Below are positions 1 through 8,077 of a stretch of DNA of 44,314 bases, piece after piece. How positions within the stretch are numbered: position 1 is the stretch's first letter; every line of letters starts with the position of its first letter. Under the pieces are notes generated by a model that saw only the letters and a list, made by a program, of their open reading frames with translations, had not been told where the DNA came from and did not search any database. This DNA comes from Pectinatus sp. Its GTDB lineage: Bacteria; Bacillota; Negativicutes; Selenomonadales; Selenomonadaceae. Where the stretch lies: assembly GCA_020025075.1 (NCBI GenBank), contig JAHHSR010000011.1, positions 1 to 44,314 on the forward strand. The letters are read 5' to 3'. The translations under genes and the position numbers were made by a program.

Positions 1-2
1 AT

Positions 3-44
3 CCGCCTTCATCCCCCACCTAAGAGGTGGAGGACTTCTGGCGG
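3..44 (+). mobile_element. IS200/IS605-type right-end stem-loop
   Basis: An outer stem CCGCC (3-7) with GGCGG (40-44) encloses an inner hairpin CCACCT/AGGTGG (16-21 with 25-30). This layout, followed by TTTAAG, resembles the right end (also the omega-RNA scaffold end) of IS200/IS605-family elements carrying tnpB. No transposase is inside the window, so the element body would lie to the left. The family assignment comes from pattern recognition, not a database match. Confidence 0.5.
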
Positions 45-105
45 TTTAAGTTAAAAATTAAGAGGAGGTAATTTTGGCAAAGTTTTTTTATAGAAATGAG
101 AAAAG

Positions 106-134
106 TTGTATCATGTGGTCAGTGATGATATAAT
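106..134 (+). promoter_or_regulatory. Predicted sigma-70 promoter for the clpX-like gene
   Basis: TTGTAT (106-111) is followed after exactly 17 bp by a perfect TATAAT (129-134). Transcription would begin near 141 and give a leader of about 38 nt before the ribosome binding site of the ClpX-like gene. Confidence 0.65.
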
Positions 135-178
135 TACAAAAGATTCGCTGCCTTTAATGGGCGAAAGGAGGGCTTTTT

Positions 179-1480
179 ATGGCTAAGGATATATACCATG
201 CTTGCAGTATCTGCAAGCGCAAGATAAAAATACAAGATCAATATGATATGCCGATTTATGACCCCGGTTCGGGATTTGCTATTTGCCGGGAATGTATTAA
301 AAACATCAATCAATTTTTAGAGGAAAATGAGCAGGCCCAGCAAAGAAGGGAAAAGCGCCGCTTTGCCTTAGAGCTTGACAAGATTATCGACAAAAATAGG
401 CCGCATGTCATTAAGCAATTTCTCGATGAGTACATCATCAACCAGGACAGGGCAAAGAAAATTCTTTCGGTCGCCGTATATAATCACTATAAGCGCATGA
501 AATATATGGAGGATAAACGAGAAAAGGAAGATGGCATTGAGATTGAAAAATCAAATGTCATTATGCTCGGTCCTTCGGGCTGTGGCAAGACGGCACTCAT
601 TTCCCATCTGGCACAGCTTTTGGATATTCCCTTTGCGGTGACAGATGCCTCAAGCCTTACGGAAGCAGGCTTTGTTGGGGCCGATGTAGAAGTTGCCGTG
701 CGCAATCTCTATTATGCCGCTGATAAGGATATCGAGAAAACGGAACACGGCATCATCTATCTTGATGAATTTGATAAGATTGCCAGAAAATCGGGTGAAA
801 ACAATTCAATAACAGCAGACCCGGGACATGAAGGTGTGCAGCAAGGGCTTTTGAAAATGATTGAAGGCAATGTCGTTGAATTTACGGCGCGTGGCCAAAG
901 AAAGCATCCAGAGGCACCGACCATCAAGGTTGATACGACCAATATTCTCTTTATTGTTGGCGGCGCGTTTGTCGGCATTGATAAGATTATTGAAAAGCGC
1001 CTGAAAAAAGACGATGCATCCATTGGCTTTAGCCTAAAGTCCGGCCATAAGAAAAGCGGCGAGGCTAAATATGATGAGCTCATCGGGCAAGTAACGCCAG
1101 AAGATTTGATGAAGTATGGCATCATTCCTGAAATTATTGGCCGTCTGCCGATTATCTGCACGCTTGAAAACCTTGATGAAGATGCTCTTTTGCGCATTTT
1201 GACAGAGCCGCGCAATGCCCCCGTGCGTCAGTATAAGGAGCTCATGGCGTTAGATGGCATTGAGCTTGTCTTTACGCAAGAAGCGCTGCGTGCCGTGGCT
1301 AAAAAGGCCATAGCAAGGAAAACAGGCGCGCGCAGCCTCAAGGGAATTATTGAAGAAGCAATGCTCGATTTGATGTTTGAGTTGCCTAAATCGAAACAGC
1401 CGCGCCGCGTTACAGTCAATGCAGATTGCATCGAAAAGGGAGAAAAGCCCCTTGTAGAACCTCTTTACGAAGAAAATTGA
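179..1480 (+). CDS. clpX: ClpX-like AAA+ unfoldase (ATP-dependent Clp protease ATP-binding subunit)
   Basis: Hexameric AAA+ unfoldase of the ClpX family, which in the known family feeds proteins to ClpP. The 433 residues match ClpX length. An N-terminal four-cysteine zinc-binding domain (C9, C12, C36, C39) has 23 residues between the pairs, compared with about 18 in E. coli ClpX. Walker A GPSGCGKT is at 131-138, followed by Walker B IIYLDEFDKI, an RKH pore loop, an IGF-type ClpP-docking loop (SIGF) and the sensor-2 GAR motif. Pore loop 1 reads GFVG instead of GYVG. The start is fixed by AAAGGAGGG just upstream. No clpP or tig is adjacent; the gene is monocistronic between its own promoter and terminator, so it may be a second ClpX copy. 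ClpX family certain; orthology to the housekeeping ClpX uncertain. Confidence 0.9.
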   Translation: MAKDIYHACSICKRKIKIQDQYDMPIYDPGSGFAICRECIKNINQFLEENEQAQQRREKRRFALELDKIIDKNRPHVIKQFLDEYIINQDRAKKILSVAVYNHYKRMKYMEDKREKEDGIEIEKSNVIMLGPSGCGKTALISHLAQLLDIPFAVTDASSLTEAGFVGADVEVAVRNLYYAADKDIEKTEHGIIYLDEFDKIARKSGENNSITADPGHEGVQQGLLKMIEGNVVEFTARGQRKHPEAPTIKVDTTNILFIVGGAFVGIDKIIEKRLKKDDASIGFSLKSGHKKSGEAKYDELIGQVTPEDLMKYGIIPEIIGRLPIICTLENLDEDALLRILTEPRNAPVRQYKELMALDGIELVFTQEALRAVAKKAIARKTGARSLKGIIEEAMLDLMFELPKSKQPRRVTVNADCIEKGEKPLVEPLYEEN

Positions 1481-1493
1481 ATCGATAGCTAGC

Positions 1494-1528
1494 AAAAAAA
1501 GCCGCATTTTGATATGCGGCTTTTTTTA
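1494..1528 (+). terminator. Rho-independent terminator after the clpX-like gene
   Basis: The stem GCCGCA (1501-1506) / TGCGGC (1515-1520) has an 8-nt loop. It is flanked by A7 upstream and T7 downstream, so it could also act on the opposite strand. Confidence 0.85.
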
Positions 1529-1610
1529 TAGTAAAAAGATGGTCAGCTTATATAATTTTTTTATTGTGTATTTTTTATATAACCAAAAATACAAGGACAA
1601 GTGTCTTTTG

Positions 1611-1619
1611 TGATATAAT
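1611..1619 (+). promoter_or_regulatory. Extended -10 promoter for the EAL-domain gene
   Basis: TGATATAAT is an extended -10 element (TGN-TATAAT) without a convincing -35. The expected start near 1626 gives a leader of about 85 nt. That leader holds an AT-rich inverted repeat and a 7-bp hairpin, CTTGCCG/CGGTAAG (about 1669-1694), directly before the ribosome binding site. Confidence 0.5.
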
Positions 1620-1712
1620 AGAAAAGGCTAATTAATTATTTAGTTAATTACTATAGTAAAATATGCTTGCCGTTATCGGAAAAACAGCGGTAAGAGAATG
1701 AGAGGTAATGTG

Positions 1713-4253
1713 ATGCGCCAGCTGTCAGAATATATGGCGATGAAAGAGAGTTTAGGAATTTTTGACCTTTGCGGGCAAATGGTGGACATTATTTATAAGC
1801 GACATGTATCTAAGCGTGAAATAGAGGCATTTTTAAAGCTGCTGGCGATAAATCTTCACTTGGCGAGGATATATGTGTTTAAATATGATCCGCTGCGCAA
1901 TATCTATCAAAGGATATATGGCTATAATGATGACAATCTGGAAGCGAGCGATATGCAATTTGCGGCCGTAGATGCCGTAACGGCGCTCTTGCCGCTTTTT
2001 AATAAAGATGGAGTCATGCTTGTCGACTGCAATAATCCTTTTTTTGAAGATGTGGATTACACCTTTTTAAAAGGGCGCGGGCGCTTTGTCTTGGCGTATA
2101 GAATTGACGGCGGCAGTCATTTGGAAACTTTTATTGGCATGGATATACCTGCGGCAAATGAGCAGCGATTGCCGCTTGCTAAAAGGGCATTAGTATCCTG
2201 CGGCCGCGTCATGAAAATATTTTTGCAACAGGAAAAAGTCAAGGAAAGAGAAAGTGCTATCGAGCAGGTAATGCGTGATGTCATAAACCAGAGCAATCTC
2301 ATGGTCTTTATTGTCGATGAGCACCATAATCTAGTTTATTTTAAGGATAATATCCATCAGGCAACAGCTACTTTTGAGCCTGGGGAAACATGCCATGAAC
2401 AGATGATGATGCTCGGCTTGCCTTGTGCCAACTGCATTTTGAAGGAGCTGCGCGGCAAGAAAAAGGGCTTTGTGCAGCGCGAGATATATAGTTTGCGCTA
2501 TCATCAGTGGTTTTTGGTTACCTGTTCAATTATAGAGCGCAGCTCAAGGTGCCTTTATCTTTTTACGGCAGTTGAGTCGACGAGTAATCATCTCGATAAG
2601 GCAGCAGGGAATAATTACATTTCACCTCAAAATCATGTGCTTTCGACGGGAGATATTTGCAGCACGCTTGAGTATGCGACTAAGAGCTATATCTTTTATA
2701 TAGATAGAAAGACGGGAAGATTCCATTGCTCAGATGCCATGAAAGGTTTTATCTTTAGTGAAGGCGATGAATGCACCGTTGAGATGCTCATAAATGCTAT
2801 CTACCCAACTGACCGCAGTCGTCTCGAGCAGATAATTGCAGGCGGCATTGCAGACAATCGTTATTATTCTTACGATTTGCGCGTGAAAATGTCTAATGGC
2901 TATTATATGAAAATGCTTTTGCGCGGGCGGGAAGTTCCCATGAAAACAGGGGAAAATATTTTTTGGGGTGCTCTTATTTCGGCCAGCCGCATTTTGGACA
3001 TTGATGAACTTACACAGCTTAGAAATGACCGCGCATTTTATCAGAGCATAAAAAACAATATTGCAGCGCACCATCCTTTTTCAATCTTGTCCATTGACAT
3101 TAATAATTTTAGCATTATAAATTATGAGCGCAGCCGCTGTTTTGGCGATAGGGTACTTGTGAAATTTGCCAATTACCTTATGCGCCAGACGAAAAAATAT
3201 CGGGCGGAGAGTTACCGCCTCTTGGGCGATAGTTTTGCCGTGATTTTTTATCAGGATGATTTTCTCTCTGTGGAGCGTTTTTATCATAATATAGGGGGCT
3301 GGCTCAAGAGTGTCTATAATTTGAGCATGAAAGGGTATTTTTGCCATTATCCTGATGATACAGAAGAATATGAGGATATGCTGCATTTGCTCGACTACCT
3401 TAAGATTATTACCAAGAAGTATCGCAAGAGCACGCTTATTTCTTATACGCCAGCGACGAAGGTGGAATTTAACCGCTATGTCATGCTGCAAAATATGCTC
3501 CGCCGGAGTATCAATGAGGGCTTTAAGGGATTTTATCTCGTTTATCAGCCTTACCTTAATGTTCAAGAAAATCGCCTTATCGGCGCAGAGGCACTTTCGC
3601 GTTATCGCAGCATGGATGGGGAGGAAGTGCGTCCGGATGAGTTCATCTCGATTATTGAAAAACTTAATCTCATGTGTACATTTGGCCGCTGGGTGATTCA
3701 AGAAGCGATTAAGGCGGCTTGTAAATTTAATGAGCTTTATAAAGGCTTTGTTATCAATATCAATATTTCGCATGCGCAGCTTGAGGATAAGCAGCTTTTT
3801 TCCTATATTGTTGAAACGGCACAAAAAGAAGGCTTGCCTTTAAGCTGTATTGAGCTTGAATTCACCGAGCATTTTCTCTCAAAAGAATATGAGTATATAA
3901 ACGAAAAAATAGGTGAAATTAAGAAAAAAGGCGTTAAAATAGCGATGGATGACTTCGGCACGGGATACTCTTCTTTGGGCTTTTTAAAGAGCATAGATGT
4001 CGATATTGTAAAGATAGATAAAATATTCCTCAAGGATTTCTTGCAAGATGACGTAAAGAAGTTTTTCTTGGAATGTATCATCAATCTTTGCCGCAAGATG
4101 AATCGGCGTACGATTTTAGAAGGTGTTGAGCAAGGAAATGAATATGTCGAAATTCGCCGACTCGGCATTGATATGGTGCAGGGCTATTGTTATAGTCGCC
4201 CTTGTACAAAAGAGGCCGTAATTGATTTTATCCGCACTAAAAAAAATAATTGA
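1713..4253 (+). CDS. PAS / degenerate GGDEF / EAL cyclic-di-GMP phosphodiesterase
   Basis: Predicted cytosolic cyclic-di-GMP-specific phosphodiesterase; no membrane segment is visible. In order: an N-terminal GAF-like region (1-200); a PAS-type domain with a cysteine cluster GLPCANC (about 235-241), which may bind a cofactor or metal; a second PAS-like domain; a GGDEF fold (about 430-570); and an EAL domain (about 600-840). The GGDEF signature has decayed to LGDSF near residue 503, so cyclase activity is unlikely and GTP sensing is possible. The EAL domain keeps GAEALSR, NINIS, ELEFTE, MDDFGTG, KID, LEGVEQ and QGY, as in active enzymes. I prefer ATG 1713 (846 aa) because AGAGGT lies 6 nt upstream; an in-frame ATG at 1698 adds five residues. 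The gene is convergent with a chemotaxis receptor. Confidence 0.88.
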   Translation: MRQLSEYMAMKESLGIFDLCGQMVDIIYKRHVSKREIEAFLKLLAINLHLARIYVFKYDPLRNIYQRIYGYNDDNLEASDMQFAAVDAVTALLPLFNKDGVMLVDCNNPFFEDVDYTFLKGRGRFVLAYRIDGGSHLETFIGMDIPAANEQRLPLAKRALVSCGRVMKIFLQQEKVKERESAIEQVMRDVINQSNLMVFIVDEHHNLVYFKDNIHQATATFEPGETCHEQMMMLGLPCANCILKELRGKKKGFVQREIYSLRYHQWFLVTCSIIERSSRCLYLFTAVESTSNHLDKAAGNNYISPQNHVLSTGDICSTLEYATKSYIFYIDRKTGRFHCSDAMKGFIFSEGDECTVEMLINAIYPTDRSRLEQIIAGGIADNRYYSYDLRVKMSNGYYMKMLLRGREVPMKTGENIFWGALISASRILDIDELTQLRNDRAFYQSIKNNIAAHHPFSILSIDINNFSIINYERSRCFGDRVLVKFANYLMRQTKKYRAESYRLLGDSFAVIFYQDDFLSVERFYHNIGGWLKSVYNLSMKGYFCHYPDDTEEYEDMLHLLDYLKIITKKYRKSTLISYTPATKVEFNRYVMLQNMLRRSINEGFKGFYLVYQPYLNVQENRLIGAEALSRYRSMDGEEVRPDEFISIIEKLNLMCTFGRWVIQEAIKAACKFNELYKGFVININISHAQLEDKQLFSYIVETAQKEGLPLSCIELEFTEHFLSKEYEYINEKIGEIKKKGVKIAMDDFGTGYSSLGFLKSIDVDIVKIDKIFLKDFLQDDVKKFFLECIINLCRKMNRRTILEGVEQGNEYVEIRRLGIDMVQGYCYSRPCTKEAVIDFIRTKKNN

Positions 4254-4273
4254 CGCATAGCATTAGCTAAGTG

Positions 4274-4306
4274 AAAAAGCAGGCTCTTATTAAGAGCCTG
4301 CTTTTT
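4274..4306. terminator. Bidirectional terminator between EAL and MCP genes
   Basis: A perfect 16-bp inverted repeat (4274-4289 with 4291-4306) centres on one base. It begins with A5 and ends with T5, so it can terminate both convergent genes. Confidence 0.9.
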
Positions 4307-4315
4307 GCATTTAAA

Positions 4316-6040
4316 TTAGATTTTAAACTTGGTAACAGCATTTTGCAAATCGTTGGCCATATTCATGAGGCTATTGCTGGAATCGGCAATTTCCTGTACG
4401 GAAGCGGATTGCTGTTCGGTAGCAGCAGAAATGGTCTGCGTTTCTTCTGAAGCTTTTTTGCTTTCAGTGTCAATTTTCTGCACTACTGAGACCATTGATT
4501 GCGAGTTGGAGGTAATGTGTTCGACGGCATCGGAAATGCCCTTTACCTGCTGCGTAATATCGACAATCATTGAAAGAATCTGATTGAATTTTTCGCCTGC
4601 TGTCGAGACGACCTTAGCTCCCGTATCGACTTCGACCTTGCCATCGTTCATGTTCTGGACGGCACTGTTGGTCTTTTCCTGTACCTGGGAGATGAGGTCG
4701 GTAATCTTTTTGGCTGCTTCTTGGGATTGTTCGGCGAGTTTTCTGACTTCTTCAGCAACGACAGCAAAGCCTTTACCGGCTTCGCCAGCTCTAGCAGCTT
4801 CAATAGCAGCATTTAAAGCGAGAAGATTCGTCTGGCTGGCGATATTAGAGATGACATCGACGATTTGGCCGATTTGTCCCGAAGTTTCTTCAAGTGCCGT
4901 AACTACTTCGGCTGTAGTATTCGTCTTGTCTTCGATAATCTGCATCTGGTCAATAGCCTGTCGGATGGCGTCGCCGCCTTCTTTTGCTGTCTGGGCGGTC
5001 TTTTCTGCTGAGCCGGAAACTGTTTGCGCATTTTCTGCCACACGTGAGATGGATTTAGATATTTCCTGTACGGTGGTGTTGGCGTCATTGGTGAGGCCAA
5101 GCTGTTTTTCGGCGCTGTCAGCAACGGAGGTAACAGAATTTGCTACCTGATTAGAAGCCTGAGCTGACTGTTCGGCACTCGATGAGAGCGTTTTGGAGGC
5201 ATCAGCAAGTTCGCGGGAAGATGTGGCAAGCTTTCTGAGCAATGTTTGAATGTTTTCGCGCATTTTTTGGACAGAACGGGCAACGTTGCCAAACTCGCTT
5301 GGGTCTACGAGGTCTTTTTCGGGTTGAGAATGAGAAAAGTCGCCTTGGGAAAGAGTATTTAGGTATTCAACAGTATGGGATAGATGCATGGAAATCTGGC
5401 GGATTACAACCCAGCCGAGCAAAAGGCCGAGAATGAAAGCGGCTGCGATTGTGATGCAGAGTACGGTATTGGCATAAACTTCGTTGGCGAGGCTTTGCTC
5501 GTCAATGGAGGCTACTTCCTTCGTGAAAGTAATGGATAAAGCCTGTAAGTCATTGTTGAATTTGTTGGACAAGTCCTTGCCTTTAGCCATGTAGAGTTCG
5601 TAGGCTTCGTCATTTTTGCCGTCTTGTGAGGCAAGTTCGATGACTTCGTGCTTTATTTGGTGATACTGCGTAATGTCGCTTTGAATTTGGTCAAATTTTT
5701 GACGGATTGTCGGCGAAAGATTCAGCTTGCCGATAAGGTCCATAGTATGATGCATTGCCTGGTCATTGCTCTTGACATCATCGACGAGCGCATGAATTTC
5801 AGACGGGTCGTTAGTGAGCATCAGGGCGTAGACGTCGCCGTTCATTTTAAGGGAATAAATACGGCAAGCGTTGATGAGCTCAATGCCGCGCATATTGTTC
5901 GAGTAGACTTGCTTTAGCGATTGATTTGACTTATGCAAAAAATAAAAACCGGTAAAGCCTGTAATCAATATGGAGGCGAGTAGAATGAAAATTAGCAAAA
6001 GCAATTTTTGCTTTACTTGGAAATTGTTAAAAAAATTCAT
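4316..6040 (-). CDS. Methyl-accepting chemotaxis protein
   Basis: Transmembrane chemoreceptor that would pass ligand signals to CheA/CheW. With the ATG at 6040 it has 574 residues: TM1 (about 10-33), a periplasmic four-helix-bundle region, TM2 (about 186-208), HAMP, then a long coiled-coil signalling domain. The conserved hairpin tip (AIEAARAGEAGKGFAVVA, near residue 417) is intact. A GTG three codons upstream is possible, but AGGGTGG at proper spacing favours 6040. It stands alone with no che genes nearby. The ligand cannot be predicted. Confidence 0.93.
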   Translation of the reverse strand: MNFFNNFQVKQKLLLLIFILLASILITGFTGFYFLHKSNQSLKQVYSNNMRGIELINACRIYSLKMNGDVYALMLTNDPSEIHALVDDVKSNDQAMHHTMDLIGKLNLSPTIRQKFDQIQSDITQYHQIKHEVIELASQDGKNDEAYELYMAKGKDLSNKFNNDLQALSITFTKEVASIDEQSLANEVYANTVLCITIAAAFILGLLLGWVVIRQISMHLSHTVEYLNTLSQGDFSHSQPEKDLVDPSEFGNVARSVQKMRENIQTLLRKLATSSRELADASKTLSSSAEQSAQASNQVANSVTSVADSAEKQLGLTNDANTTVQEISKSISRVAENAQTVSGSAEKTAQTAKEGGDAIRQAIDQMQIIEDKTNTTAEVVTALEETSGQIGQIVDVISNIASQTNLLALNAAIEAARAGEAGKGFAVVAEEVRKLAEQSQEAAKKITDLISQVQEKTNSAVQNMNDGKVEVDTGAKVVSTAGEKFNQILSMIVDITQQVKGISDAVEHITSNSQSMVSVVQKIDTESKKASEETQTISAATEQQSASVQEIADSSNSLMNMANDLQNAVTKFKI

Positions 6041-6366
6041 GACAACCACCCTTCAAAATAATATTTAACGGTTAATGACAGGTGAGGCGGGGAAATGCCA
6101 AACATTAAAGGTGCATTCATTTTAAGACCAGCTTTCTTTTGTGTTTTTGTGTCTATGTTGCCGTGAAAAAAGTCCTAGCCTAAAACCGGATAGGTAAGCA
6201 AAGACTCATGACTTAAGTCATGAGTCTTTTATAAGATGTTATCAACGCCTATTATAACAAAATTATTTTATTTTATCCAGTTTTGCAATTGAATTTATGG
6301 TATTTTTTCGTTTGCAAGTGCTTCTTATAAAATTTTATAAAAGGTGGTAAAAGGTGTTTTCAGTGA
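6041..6366. other. 326-bp intergenic region with palindrome, possible long MCP leader
   Basis: No credible ORF is present. On the minus strand TGGATA (6279-6274) and TATAAT (6256-6251), 17 bp apart, form a possible promoter for the chemoreceptor. This would imply a leader of about 200 nt containing the perfect palindrome at 6200-6229. The segment 6160-6200 has short complementary runs (CCTA/TAGG) that match no riboswitch consensus I know. The rest is AT-rich without clear structure. Confidence 0.5.
6200..6229. repeat. Perfect 30-bp palindrome
   Basis: The 15-bp arms meet at 6214/6215 without a loop; the core is CATGACTTAAGTCATG. It is followed by TTTT on the plus strand. It could terminate the phosphoethanolamine transferase transcript (weak T tract in that direction), or it may be a relic of an IS200/IS605 left-end hairpin, since the right edge of the window has a hairpin with a comparable GACTAAAGTC core. 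Confidence 0.6.
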
Positions 6367-8046
6367 TTACAAATAGCGCATTACATTATCATAGCTGATG
6401 CCGTGAATGAGGCGGGGACGGGCGGCATTAAACTTGCTGTTTATGATGCTTTTGGCGGCGTTATATTGCGGTGTCTTAATATCAGAAAGATTTAATATCG
6501 TGTCAATCATGTCGTCTGTCATATAGGGGCGATGGACAGCTTGGCAGATTAATTGCCACTTTTGCGGATACTTTTGCCGAAAACTTTTGGAGCCGTAGAT
6601 AATCATTGGTATTTCGAGCATATAGCGATTGGGATTTTCTTCGACATGGCCGGCAAAATTGCTGCCGTTATCGTAGATGGTCTCGCCGTGGTCGGGCAAA
6701 TAGATGACGAGGGCATCTTTTTGGGCAAATTTTTTGATGATGCTTGAGACGATATAATCATTGTAGTAAATTGCATTGGCATATTGGGCGAGGACAAGTT
6801 TTTGGCTGTCTGTAAAGGAGCCTTTTATGTCTTTGGCATCGAATTTGGCAAAACTATATGGGTAGCGTTCATAATAAAGGCTGTGGCCGCCCATGAGATG
6901 AATGACATAGAAATTTTTGGCAGCGGGTTTTTTTAATTCCTTTTCCAAGATTGGCAGCAAAGCCCCGTCTAAAGTGCCGAAGTCCTCGTGCGAGTCGCGC
7001 AGGCGCGTAAATTGACGAAAGTCGCAGCGATTGGCAAAGACCAAGGCGACATTGCCCCAAACGCCGGAGCTTTCCTGATTGGAAAGCCAGTAAGTCTTAT
7101 AGCCGGCCTTTTTCATGACATCGATGAGATTGGGATATTCATACCAAGGCTTGGATGATTCGTAATCGTGGAAGGTGAATAGTTCGCGCAAGACGGCGAC
7201 TGTCGTCGAATGCGGGCTGATGCAGTCGGTAAAGACGGCAATTTTGCCTTCTTTTTTTAGGCGGCAAAGATTGGGCGTATCAGGCAGGTAATAACCATAA
7301 AGGGCCATGTGATGACGGCTCATCGCTTCGCCTAAAATTAAGACGATGTATGGAATTGAGCTTTTATTTTCTGTTATTTGTGCATTGGTATTGAGTTTTT
7401 TGCTTAGAGAATTGAAGGAATCCATATTGGATAGGGCTGTGCGGGCAGAATTGTAGATGTGATAAAAAGGGGGGTCAAAAAGGTGATTTAGGACATAGCC
7501 GTGATAAAAGCATTCTATGCTTATGGCACCAAAGAGACCTAAGAGCAAAATAAGCGGCGCAAAAAGGCGAGGAAAAAAAATTTTGCAGTGTCTTAAAATA
7601 TAGTTAAGTACAATTAAGGCAAGGAAGATTCCTAAAAGCCCTAAGATAATTGGCCATCCGACATACATGTGATAAAATTCGCGCGCTTCTTGCTGATTGG
7701 TTTCGAGTACGGCAGTAATGATGCCCGCGCCGATGGGAGCCTTATAGGTAAAGAGGGCAAACACTTCCAAAATCCATAATAAAAAACTTGTGCCCAAGAT
7801 GAAAGCCCTGCTGGCAGAGCGCAGCCATTTAAAAGGCAGAGCATTTATGATGCCGCAGGCGATAATACTTATAGAAAGCCAGAGAGCGCAGCCGGCAATG
7901 AGCCCCAAGTAAAGATTTGCCTGAAAAAGCGAATAGGCAATGGGCTGAAAATTAAAAAAGAAGATGTCGAGGATAAAAGCGAGATTTTCTCGCAATATCT
8001 TTTGGAAAAAATCTAAAAGGCGGTTAAATGAGGCGATAAATTGCAC
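6367..8046 (-). CDS. Phosphoethanolamine transferase (sulfatase-fold, EptA-like)
   Basis: Inner-membrane enzyme predicted to move phosphoethanolamine from phosphatidylethanolamine to lipid A or LPS core on the periplasmic side. Of 559 residues, about 1-190 hold several hydrophobic segments and the rest is the alkaline-phosphatase-fold domain. Visible motifs are LILGEAMSRHHMALYGY (metal-binding Glu), SPHSTT (likely nucleophilic Thr near 280), VIHLMGGHSLYYERYP, and LPDHGE with GHVEE (metal-binding Asp/His). The start is GTG, with AAAGGA 9 nt upstream. psd and pssA, which would make the donor lipid, lie about 26 kb away. The exact acceptor is not determinable. Confidence 0.87.
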   Translation of the reverse strand: MQFIASFNRLLDFFQKILRENLAFILDIFFFNFQPIAYSLFQANLYLGLIAGCALWLSISIIACGIINALPFKWLRSASRAFILGTSFLLWILEVFALFTYKAPIGAGIITAVLETNQQEAREFYHMYVGWPIILGLLGIFLALIVLNYILRHCKIFFPRLFAPLILLLGLFGAISIECFYHGYVLNHLFDPPFYHIYNSARTALSNMDSFNSLSKKLNTNAQITENKSSIPYIVLILGEAMSRHHMALYGYYLPDTPNLCRLKKEGKIAVFTDCISPHSTTVAVLRELFTFHDYESSKPWYEYPNLIDVMKKAGYKTYWLSNQESSGVWGNVALVFANRCDFRQFTRLRDSHEDFGTLDGALLPILEKELKKPAAKNFYVIHLMGGHSLYYERYPYSFAKFDAKDIKGSFTDSQKLVLAQYANAIYYNDYIVSSIIKKFAQKDALVIYLPDHGETIYDNGSNFAGHVEENPNRYMLEIPMIIYGSKSFRQKYPQKWQLICQAVHRPYMTDDMIDTILNLSDIKTPQYNAAKSIINSKFNAARPRLIHGISYDNVMRYL

Positions 8047-8077
8047 GAAAAAAAGTCCTTTCTTTTTGCAGTTTTAG

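Noticed and set aside
65..134. Leader peptide beginning at a TTG behind GGAGGT (19 codons)
   Set aside because: It ends within the -10 element of the promoter of the ClpX-like gene and would lie upstream of that gene's transcript; no attenuator structure accompanies it.
3081..3824. 247-codon minus-strand frame
   Set aside because: Antisense to the GGDEF/EAL gene; basic, His-rich composition typical of shadow frames.
6110..6240. Possible cyclic-di-GMP (GEMM) riboswitch because of AGCCTAAAACCGGATAGGTAAGC-like bases
   Set aside because: The core GCAAA/GAAA tetraloop-receptor pattern and the paired stems are absent, and on the matching strand no gene follows in sense.
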